Assembly: GCA_910579185.1 (NCBI GenBank)
Contig: CAJTTG010000003.1
Coordinates: forward strand, 1-64,000
Length of the DNA stretch: 64,000 bases
Reading direction: 5' to 3'
DNA from: an uncultured Muribaculaceae bacterium
Lineage (GTDB): Bacteria > Bacteroidota > Bacteroidia > Bacteroidales > Muribaculaceae
In this document: positions 16,058 through 23,138 of the stretch, piece by piece
Position numbering within the stretch: position 1 is the stretch's first letter
Layout: each line of letters starts with the position of its first letter
Translations under genes and position numbers: made by a program
Notes under the pieces: model-generated
The model's database searches: none
Told to the model about the DNA's origin: nothing
What the model saw: only the letters and a program-made list of their open reading frames with translations

Positions 16058-17011
16058 TTAATTGCATCTTCCGGATAATCGGCCTAAGAATAAAATGAGA
16101 TGTCCCATAGGTTGAAGGTTATGTAACAAACACCATATAAAGATTTTCATTTTTAATCCTAACAATGGATTATTCATTACATAAGCTTTGTTGGCTTTAT
16201 TCTTTTCTATGAAATCTCGGAATGAATTGGTGCTTAGAGCAAGCTGTATTGTTATTGATAGCGTGCGCCAAGCAAAAACTTTCTGAAACTCATTATAGTC
16301 AGGATAATTTGAAAAAAAATGCAAAGTGCTATCTAAGCACTTTAACATTTCGGAGTTTAACTCCGGAGTTATGTTTCTTGTGACTGAACCATCCCATTGT
16401 CTGTAATTATATAATGGGATGTAACAATTTACAGCATGTTTGCATTTGGATAGCAATCTTGCCATAAAGTATAGGTCTTCACAGAGATGGATTTCGTGTG
16501 GGAATCGTTGATCACCTACTATTTGTTTTGAAAATATACAACCATAGACGTATGTCCCTGTTTTAGAAAGATAGTTTGGTATATCTGTGGTTGATTTTTG
16601 ACTGTCGTATGGAATGAATAAATCAATGCGTTCACCATACACTATTTTAATATTGCAGAATACGATATCAGCATTTGATGAGCATTTGTTGCTATAAAGT
16701 GTTGATAAAAAATCATTTTCAACCCAATCATCAGCATCAATAAAACAAATGTTCTGACCTTGTGCATGGTTAAGACCTGTGTTTCTGGCAGCAGAAACCC
16801 CCGAATTTTTTTGGTGTATTACTCGAATGCGGTCGTCGGATTGTGCATATTGCTCGCAAATATCTGGTGATGAATCTTTTGATCCATCGTCAACTAAAAT
16901 AAGCTCAAAATCTGTAAAAGTTTGAGAAAGTACACTATTTATACATTGTTTCAGGTATTTCTCAGTATTGTATACAGGAATAATGATTGATATTAAAGGC
17001 GAAGACTGCAT
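16058..17011 (-). CDS. Glycosyltransferase family 2
   Basis: The 317-aa protein is a standard GT2. PLISIIIPVYNTEKYLKQC is the nucleotide-binding strand, FELILVDDGSKDSSPDICE follows, and CFIDADDWVENDFL holds the DxD. The later LCEDLYFM motif carries the probable catalytic acidic pair. It adds an unknown sugar to the repeat unit. AT-rich; it lies 8 nt from the gene upstream and 11 nt from the one downstream. Confidence 0.88.
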   Translation of the reverse strand: MQSSPLISIIIPVYNTEKYLKQCINSVLSQTFTDFELILVDDGSKDSSPDICEQYAQSDDRIRVIHQKNSGVSAARNTGLNHAQGQNICFIDADDWVENDFLSTLYSNKCSSNADIVFCNIKIVYGERIDLFIPYDSQKSTTDIPNYLSKTGTYVYGCIFSKQIVGDQRFPHEIHLCEDLYFMARLLSKCKHAVNCYIPLYNYRQWDGSVTRNITPELNSEMLKCLDSTLHFFSNYPDYNEFQKVFAWRTLSITIQLALSTNSFRDFIEKNKANKAYVMNNPLLGLKMKIFIWCLLHNLQPMGHLILFLGRLSGRCN

Positions 17012-17019
17012 AAATGGTT

Positions 17020-17751
17020 TTATTTGAATATGTTTTTCACTGCCTTAATGGCCATAGAGCACGATTGTGCACTTCTTTCACCAAATAGTTGTTTGATATA
17101 TGCATAAAATTTTTGACAAGGAGATATCCATGTGGCGGCGTAAAGATGAATAGTATATGTGTTTTTTGTAATATGAATTTTTTTTGTGTTATAATCCATA
17201 GGACAGAAATATTCTTCGGGATATATGAAGAATCCAGCTATCTTTTTCTCTTTGCCTGTCCAACCATGTGATTTAAGTAATCGGGTTGTGCGTACAACAA
17301 CAGTGTCATAGTCAATCGTATTGTCACTTTTTATAAAAGTTGAGCTGTCGTAATGGTGTAGTACTTCAGCTATAAAATCCATGTTGGCTACGGCTGCCAT
17401 TCCTAATCCCGGATTAACCTGGTCTCCCGACTCGATGCCTAAATAAGGCCCTTTCTCAATTATTTCGTCAAGAGGTTTGATAATTTCAACATCAGTGTCA
17501 AGATAGATTCCGCCATTATCATTAAGGATTTTAAACCTTGCATAGTCACTAACGAAAGCGTATAACTTTTTGGAATATGCTTCTTTAGTATATTTTGTGG
17601 CATTTATATCAAAGTTCGATTCATCCCATTGGCGTATTTCGTAGTCTGGCATATATTTTTGCCATGACGCAATACATTTTTTTGCCATTTGGGGTAATGG
17701 TTTCCCTCCAAACCAACAATAATGAATGACTTTTGGAATTTTCTGATCCAT
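17020..17751 (-). CDS. Glycosyltransferase of the GT32/DXD sugar-binding family
   Basis: The 243-aa protein begins IPKVIHYCWFGGKPLPQM and contains the family core FVSDYARFKILNDNGGIYLDTDVEII. In this core the DxD (Asp-Thr-Asp) binds metal and nucleotide sugar. Bacterial members add hexoses in capsule biosynthesis. It is the first gene of the AT-rich glycosyltransferase block. A 298-nt non-coding gap (17752-18049) separates it from the pyruvyl transferase; no good promoter match was found in that gap. Confidence 0.87.
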   Translation of the reverse strand: MDQKIPKVIHYCWFGGKPLPQMAKKCIASWQKYMPDYEIRQWDESNFDINATKYTKEAYSKKLYAFVSDYARFKILNDNGGIYLDTDVEIIKPLDEIIEKGPYLGIESGDQVNPGLGMAAVANMDFIAEVLHHYDSSTFIKSDNTIDYDTVVVRTTRLLKSHGWTGKEKKIAGFFIYPEEYFCPMDYNTKKIHITKNTYTIHLYAATWISPCQKFYAYIKQLFGERSAQSCSMAIKAVKNIFK

Positions 17752-18049
17752 AGATGATTGTTTGTTTAATTATGGAAAATTGGCTGATTCCCTATGTCAG
17801 AGGACTGTGTGGGTCTAAGAATGATCTGTACAATCGGATCTTATATTAATATACCACGGAATTAATGGTTCTTAGAATTCTGAAATATAGGTATGTCAAA
17901 ATTGTGTGTTTTTGACTATTTCTCAATATATGCAGAGATTCGTCCCCGTTTACCCGTATTAATATATTTATTTGGAACTAAAACTTCAAAGACATATGGC
18001 GATGTAGTCAAGACGTGTTGTTAGCCGTTACCCCGACGGGGTGGTGCTG
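17752..18049. other. Non-coding gap with a small repeat fragment
   Basis: No gene is seen. Most of the gap is AT-rich. Bases about 18026-18042 match the flank of the D hairpin (the GTTACCCCGACGGGG stretch, reverse complement of 1389-1405), so a fragment of the mosaic repeat lies at the downstream edge of the pyruvyl transferase gene. Confidence 0.55.
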
Positions 18050-19153
18050 CTATTCGGTTAGGGCGGTGCGGAGGAATTGGAGGGAGGCTTGGCGCAGGGG
18101 CTCGAGGCGTTGACGGCCGGCCAAGATTGCTGCGGTAGCTTTTGTGTCGTTCAATTCTTCCGGCAGCTTGGCAAATTGTTGCAGACCGGTGGCCGAGAGC
18201 AGTGTTGATATACGGGCATCCTCCATGCCGCCTACAGCATAGAACGGACGAGCAAAGAGGATTGAGAATACAACGGCGTGGAATGATGTTCCCATAACCA
18301 ACTGTGCGTTCTTGATCAGTGATAAAAATTCTACAGGGCCAATCGCTGTTTTAAACTTTATACGCTTATTCCTACGTCGATGCTTGCTAATATTAGATTG
18401 GGAGACTATTATATCTATTCCCCATTGTTCTGCAAGTTTAATAGTTGCCTCTAAGGCAGAATCATCATATGAAGGAGAATAGAAGAAGATATAATCTTTT
18501 GGATGAGTCCGTTTGGCCGGTACAAGTGCATCCCATTCGTCCGGAGTCAGAAGCAATGTCGGGTCAAGAACCACGGGTGGACGCTTGGCGGTGATCGCCT
18601 CGATGCGGTCGGCTGTGGCCGATTCGCGGACAGATATGTGGCTGAACGATTCCAGAGCATCGCGGATGTCATTGTCAAACCGATGTTCGATTGCCGATTC
18701 TGGGACTGGCCCCATGCTCGGAGCGTAGGCTATTTTTTTCGCATTGTCGGTGAATCCGAGGAAAAAGGCCGGATCGTGGTCGAAACACGTGGTGTTCCAT
18801 ATCTGATCGCTTCCGCAGATTATTGCGTCATACCCCAATTGCGCATCACGGAGCTGGTCGAACGTTGCATATTCAGCTGCTGTCAGGTGGTAGTTTTCCT
18901 TCATAAAGCGTTCGAACAGGCGCCATTTTCGCTTGTCGTTGATGGCTAACCGGGGGTACAGGAGTGCTTTCACCTTTGATCGCAGGAGGTTCTGGCGATA
19001 AAAAGGACGGTAGAAAGTTTTTTGCCTCAGAGTGCGGAAATTTATGATCTCGCATTCGTGGCCAAGCGACAGGACAGTCTGCTGCAGGGCGTAGGCCTGA
19101 AGCATTGATCCGTAGTTGTGGGAGGCGTGGAAGGTGATGATTCCTGTTTTCAT
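18050..19153 (-). CDS. Polysaccharide pyruvyl transferase family protein
   Basis: The 367-aa protein begins with MKTGIITFHASHNYGSMLQAYALQ, the N-terminal signature of the CsaB/PssM-type pyruvyl transferase family. IICGSDQIWN follows, with late motifs GTSFHAVVFSILFARPF. These enzymes move pyruvate from phosphoenolpyruvate onto a sugar to form a ketal and add negative charge to the polysaccharide. The gene overlaps Wzx by 4 nt and lies close to the FrhB-like iron-sulfur gene, a common trio in exopolysaccharide loci. Confidence 0.88.
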   Translation of the reverse strand: MKTGIITFHASHNYGSMLQAYALQQTVLSLGHECEIINFRTLRQKTFYRPFYRQNLLRSKVKALLYPRLAINDKRKWRLFERFMKENYHLTAAEYATFDQLRDAQLGYDAIICGSDQIWNTTCFDHDPAFFLGFTDNAKKIAYAPSMGPVPESAIEHRFDNDIRDALESFSHISVRESATADRIEAITAKRPPVVLDPTLLLTPDEWDALVPAKRTHPKDYIFFYSPSYDDSALEATIKLAEQWGIDIIVSQSNISKHRRRNKRIKFKTAIGPVEFLSLIKNAQLVMGTSFHAVVFSILFARPFYAVGGMEDARISTLLSATGLQQFAKLPEELNDTKATAAILAGRQRLEPLRQASLQFLRTALTE

Positions 19154-20694
19154 GCAATGTGTGTTTTGTTGAATATCCGTCCGAACTTAGCCCCGATTAT
19201 GTTGCGGATAAATGTGCGCTCATTACGGTCGAGTCCGAGAAGCCAGATGGCAGCGGCGGTGGTGCATATCGTGGCTGCTGACAGGACGAAGAGCCTGAGC
19301 AGTGTCTCCGGCATGGCAAAATAGATGAGGGTAGGCACGATGAGAGAGGCGGCAGTCACGATCAAGCATCGCGACACGACGGCCGACAGGTAGGCTCTGA
19401 TTGACATTCCGGCCAACCGACGACAGAATATCAGACGTGAACCTTGGGAGGCTATGACGAAAAAAATAGAGACAAGGAAGGGGACGTAGATGGGAAGTCC
19501 GACGCGCAGCAGAACGTAGGCCACCGGCACGTTGAGCATAAGCAGCGAGCCTACTACGATCTGATACCATTTGATATGGCCTGTGGCCATGAGGGTGGTG
19601 ATGGTGGGGCCGCCGAACACTTCGCAGAGGGTCTCTATGACCACGAGCACCGTGAACAGCGTGGCATAGTCAGGAACTTTGACAAGCCACAGACTAAGAA
19701 GATAGGAGATCTCGAAACATATGGGGATGGCCGGGATCAGCAGCAGGAAGAAGGAGATCTTTGAGCTGCGGAAGAGCAGCAGATGGGTGGCCGAAATGTC
19801 GTTGGCCGCGAAGTTTTTTGTCAGCTGAGGGCTTACGGCGCCTTGGAATCCGCCCGTAAGGCTTGTGACGGCTCCCCGGACTTGCAAGGCCACACCTCGT
19901 GCAGCGTTGATGGCCGGGCCTCCGAAAAGGTTGAGGACAACGTTGACACCCTGATCCTTGAGAGCCCAAGCCACGGTGCCGAACAGGTTCCAGCCGCTGA
20001 AAGAGGCCATTGAGCGGAACATGCCGCGATCCCAGTGGGGGCGGATGGCGCAGTGGGGGAACTGGCGACGGCAGTAGAGGATCTGGAAGCTGATGGAGAG
20101 CAGCGAAACGCCCATCATGGCAATGGCCCAGATGGCCAGTTTGTCCCAGGGGCACCAGAAGAGGCTGATCACTATGGCAAGCTTGGCAAATGCTTCTCCA
20201 AGCCCTACGTATGCGTAGATGTGCATGCGTTCGTGTGCTCCGATCGTAGCTCCGAAGGGGGAGTTGATGATGGAGATGACAGTGGTGACGATGGCGGCCT
20301 GATAGACCCAGTTGGCGGCATGCATACGTGCTTCCGGGATCACAAGCTGGGTGTTGACGAACCAGAGGCCGACCGTCTCGGCTATCAGCACCACGGCCAA
20401 TGCCAGTGACAGCTGTATGATCAGCGAGATATTGAATACGCGATTGTAGGCCTCGTAGTCCTTGCGCCCGAGCTCAACCGTCAGATAGCGGCCGATGGCC
20501 ACATTCATGGAGCTGCTCAGAAACGACATCATGACGATCACACCACCTACAATGTTGTAGATGCCGAAATCATCCACTCCAAGCACCTCAAGGATTTTCC
20601 TCGACGTGTAGAGCCCGATCAGCATCGTCACGAACGTGCGGATGTAGAGAAAGAGCGTGTTCCGGGCTATGCGGCGGTTATCGGCGGCATCCAT
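19150..20694 (-). CDS. Wzx-like polysaccharide flippase (MATE/PST superfamily)
   Basis: The 514-aa integral membrane protein starts RNTLFLYIRTFVTMLIGLYTSRKILEVLG. It has DFGIYNIVGGVIVMMSFLSSSM, the typical first two helices of Bacteroidetes oligosaccharide flippases, and about 12-14 membrane segments in total. It should translocate undecaprenyl-linked repeat units across the inner membrane, upstream of Wzy (8766-10076). The start overlaps the end of the FrhB-like gene by 17 nt. Confidence 0.9.
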   Translation of the reverse strand: MDAADNRRIARNTLFLYIRTFVTMLIGLYTSRKILEVLGVDDFGIYNIVGGVIVMMSFLSSSMNVAIGRYLTVELGRKDYEAYNRVFNISLIIQLSLALAVVLIAETVGLWFVNTQLVIPEARMHAANWVYQAAIVTTVISIINSPFGATIGAHERMHIYAYVGLGEAFAKLAIVISLFWCPWDKLAIWAIAMMGVSLLSISFQILYCRRQFPHCAIRPHWDRGMFRSMASFSGWNLFGTVAWALKDQGVNVVLNLFGGPAINAARGVALQVRGAVTSLTGGFQGAVSPQLTKNFAANDISATHLLLFRSSKISFFLLLIPAIPICFEISYLLSLWLVKVPDYATLFTVLVVIETLCEVFGGPTITTLMATGHIKWYQIVVGSLLMLNVPVAYVLLRVGLPIYVPFLVSIFFVIASQGSRLIFCRRLAGMSIRAYLSAVVSRCLIVTAASLIVPTLIYFAMPETLLRLFVLSAATICTTAAAIWLLGLDRNERTFIRNIIGAKFGRIFNKTHIA

Positions 20695-21817
20695 TCCTGA
20701 TGATTTTGATTAATGATTGCATTTTCCGCGCTACGCGTGCGCCCTGAAACGCATTGTCGAAGCTCAAGGTGGGGTAGAGCAAGCTGAAAACCCTGGCAGG
20801 AAGCCGGCGGCGTGTGGGATGGCGGAGCTGGCTGTTGCCGGCGATGGCTTCTTCAACCGGTCGCCGGATAGAGAATATCTGCGGTTGGATCGCTTCGATA
20901 AGCTCCTCTCCTTTGGGGGTGTTGATCAGTATGGCCGAAACGCCATCCTCTCTCTGCCGGGGCAGTCGGTCAGAGTCTTGCAGCCCCCAGAAATCGCCTA
21001 TGGTGATGTCGCTGACGCGTTGCGGCGCGGAGTATCCGCAGTTGTAGCATGAGGGCCGATAGGTAGTGCCTTCGAGAAAGGCGTCATAGTATAAATCATG
21101 AGGCTGCACCCCCATCGCTCCACCGGTGTAGATCGTGGTGCCCTTTTCTTTAGCCCGTAGACGGAATTTCATATCCTCGCGGAAGCTAAGAGCATCAATG
21201 CGATGCCCTTTGATCAGGGGTTTCAGGTGCTCAAGGAGCATCTGCCGTGAAGGTACGCCGTGGCAGATCAGGTCGACAAGGTAGAGCCCGTCGCTGCGTT
21301 TGCCTATGAAGCGTTTCAGGCCGGCCGTCTGGCAGGGGGTGCCGATGAACAGCACCGTGAGTCCGCTGCGGAGGTCGGCACGCACTTGGCTGAAAATGCC
21401 GCGAGTGTCGCTCTGCACATATTTGGATCCCTGAAGTCTGTAGAGCTGGTCGGGCTCGGTCACGCGAATGTGGCGCACATCCAGGCCATCGGCCGTGCAT
21501 CCGTAGACCACGCCGCCTTGGCTGAGAATGTGGTGCGACAGCTCGTAGGCTGCGCCGCCTGAGGTGCTCGTTGTGTGTGTGTGGCCGTTGTTGCTCCATG
21601 CCGCATAGGCTGCCGACGGACGGGTCACATCCTCGGGGTGGGTAGGGAACGGGCATACGCGCTCGCAGGCTCCACATTCGATGCAGATGGCGTTGTCGAC
21701 AGCCGGATAGTGGAATCCTTTGCCGTCGGGACGCATCTCGATGCAGTGTTTAGGACATATCTCCACGCATGCGTTGCATCCGCAGCAGTCTTTCTTATGT
21801 TTGGTTGCTACTGACAT
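20678..21817 (-). CDS. FrhB-like iron-sulfur oxidoreductase (coenzyme F420 hydrogenase beta-subunit family)
   Basis: The 379-aa protein has two N-terminal 4Fe-4S ferredoxin motifs: cysteines at 11, 12, 14, 17, 21 and 25 (CCGCNACVEICPKHC) and CIECGACERVCP near residues 45-56. An FrhB/FdhB-type flavin domain follows, with FIGTPCQTAGLKRF, LICHGVPS and CGYSAPQRVSDITIGDFWG. Members of this family sit in polysaccharide loci beside pyruvyl transferases. Their reaction is not well established; a sugar-modifying redox step is inference. Confidence 0.85.
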   Translation of the reverse strand: MSVATKHKKDCCGCNACVEICPKHCIEMRPDGKGFHYPAVDNAICIECGACERVCPFPTHPEDVTRPSAAYAAWSNNGHTHTTSTSGGAAYELSHHILSQGGVVYGCTADGLDVRHIRVTEPDQLYRLQGSKYVQSDTRGIFSQVRADLRSGLTVLFIGTPCQTAGLKRFIGKRSDGLYLVDLICHGVPSRQMLLEHLKPLIKGHRIDALSFREDMKFRLRAKEKGTTIYTGGAMGVQPHDLYYDAFLEGTTYRPSCYNCGYSAPQRVSDITIGDFWGLQDSDRLPRQREDGVSAILINTPKGEELIEAIQPQIFSIRRPVEEAIAGNSQLRHPTRRRLPARVFSLLYPTLSFDNAFQGARVARKMQSLIKIIRNGCRR

Positions 21818-21825
21818 TCAATTGG

Positions 21826-22248
21826 TTATTTTCCGAACAGACGGCTGAAAAAACCGCGCTTGGGCTCGGGTTGATGGTCGCGGTGGAGTTCGGATATGTA
21901 GCGGCGAGAGCTCCAGCGGTTGCTGATCATTTTGTAGATCGCGCCCCAGTCGGGCAGACCGCCTACGTTGCGGTCGTCGATATATAGATCGGCGTTCACT
22001 TTACGTGGACCGGTGGCTCCGGTGGCCAGCGGATCGTCGGAATTGATGCAGTGGAACTCTATGCCATGTTCGCGGCACCAGTCCACAGCCTCCTGCAGGA
22101 GAGGCCCTTCGCGATAGGTCCAGAGGATGAGTACGTGTCCGTCGGCTTTGAGCTGGCGGAGAGTGGCGGCGGCAAACGGGCGTTCGCGGCCTATACGGGG
22201 ATATTCGTGTTCGACGATTGTTCCGTCGAAATCAACTGCTATGATCAT
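21826..22248 (-). CDS. HAD superfamily hydrolase (BT0820-like, 140 aa)
   Basis: This small HAD protein has motif I VDFDGTIVEHEYP, motif II around LILWTYREG, and a C-terminal DLYIDDRNVGG as motif IV with paired aspartates. It has no cap domain. It resembles a small Bacteroides phosphatase family often encoded directly after UpxY genes. Its start overlaps the UpxY stop by 4 nt. The substrate is not known; dephosphorylation of a sugar phosphate is plausible from context only. Confidence 0.8.
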   Translation of the reverse strand: MIIAVDFDGTIVEHEYPRIGRERPFAAATLRQLKADGHVLILWTYREGPLLQEAVDWCREHGIEFHCINSDDPLATGATGPRKVNADLYIDDRNVGGLPDWGAIYKMISNRWSSRRYISELHRDHQPEPKRGFFSRLFGK

Positions 22249-22772
22249 ATTCGTTCAAGTAGACATTGGGGTATATAGGTGGTCGCCACGGCGCAGACTC
22301 CATGTATTGTCACCACCAGACGGCGGTCGCCACGGATTCTGACTATGTGGCCTTCGGCTCCGGCGAGGGGGCCGGCTGTCACGCGCACGCGGTCGCCACT
22401 GTGGAATCTGTCGGGGTCGTCGGGCATGTATTCGAGGCCTTCGGCTCCGGAGCTGACCACGAGCCTGAATATCTCCATCTCGCGTTGCGGAATGGCTGCC
22501 GGAATCTTGCTGCCGTCGGTCTGTAGCCGGGTGTAGAGCATTGCGCGGTCGGTCAGCAAGCGAGCGGTGTCCTCGGCCTGACGGCGCGTGGCGTGGAAAA
22601 ACATCAGTGAGGCAATGGCCGGACGTTGCTCCTTGCGCCGTATGCCGGAGCGTTCGGTCACGACGGTCTGCATCGGAATGTAGCTCTCGATCCCTGCGGC
22701 GGTCAGCTCATCGGCAATCGCCGGCATGCGGTTGTGGAACACTTTCAGAGCATACCATTGACGTTGGTCCAT
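22245..22772 (-). CDS. UpxY-type NusG paralog, transcription antiterminator of the polysaccharide locus
   Basis: The 175-aa protein starts QWYALKVFHNRMPAIADEL, the N-terminal NGN domain of Bacteroides UpxY proteins. It ends with a KOW-like domain (FHSGDRVRVTAGPLAGAEGHIVRIRG, about residues 122-147). UpxY proteins prevent premature termination in the leader of their own capsule operon. As first gene after the 23061-23090 promoter and its ~280-nt leader, it is correctly placed for that role. No UpxZ gene follows, so cross-locus inhibition is not evident here. Confidence 0.88.
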   Translation of the reverse strand: MDQRQWYALKVFHNRMPAIADELTAAGIESYIPMQTVVTERSGIRRKEQRPAIASLMFFHATRRQAEDTARLLTDRAMLYTRLQTDGSKIPAAIPQREMEIFRLVVSSGAEGLEYMPDDPDRFHSGDRVRVTAGPLAGAEGHIVRIRGDRRLVVTIHGVCAVATTYIPQCLLERI

Positions 22773-23060
22773 CTCGGTTGGCTTTGCGGTTTGTGTGTGG
22801 CTTGTCCGGGCTTCGCGTCAGCGCATACCTTCCATTCCCTCTACATTGCATGTGTGTGGATTAAGGCAGAGGTTGACAATAGGTCGGGTCCGATCCGACA
22901 AGTCGGTTTTTTCATTCGACAGTCTCCGGACTCTCGGCTCATTCCCCGACCCGGGGCTGGTGGCCGCAACCCGTGTAGCTGTCCATGGTAGCGGTTTTGC
23001 ACTGCGTGTGTGGACACTGCACAACGGAAGCCATACTATGGTTTCCGGACAATTTATCAA
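22773..23060 (-). promoter_or_regulatory. Leader region of the polysaccharide operon
   Basis: No gene is visible. On the minus strand a small hairpin CCGAC-TT-GTCGG and a second pairing GTCGG-ATCGGAC-CCGAC (within 22882-22906) share the same GTCGG arm, so they are mutually exclusive. This is suggestive of a leader switch but the stems are only 5 bp. Confidence 0.35.
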
Positions 23061-23090
23061 CAAAGTTACGAACTTTTACCGTACTTCCAA
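23061..23090 (-). promoter_or_regulatory. Promoter of the surface polysaccharide operon
   Basis: TAACTTTG (23068-23061, minus) matches TAnnTTTG, and TTG (23090-23088) lies 19 nt upstream. This is one of the best promoter matches in the window. It sits between the end of tamL and upxY. Confidence 0.75.
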
Positions 23091-23138
23091 AATTCCAACT
23101 GCCGAAATTATAGATATTTTGCACATATCCGCTAAATT

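Noticed and set aside
22882..22915. Terminator on the plus strand (CCGAC-AA-GTCGG followed by T6)
   Set aside because: The stem is only 5 bp with a 2-nt loop and there is no plus-strand gene upstream; kept only as a possible part of the minus-strand leader.
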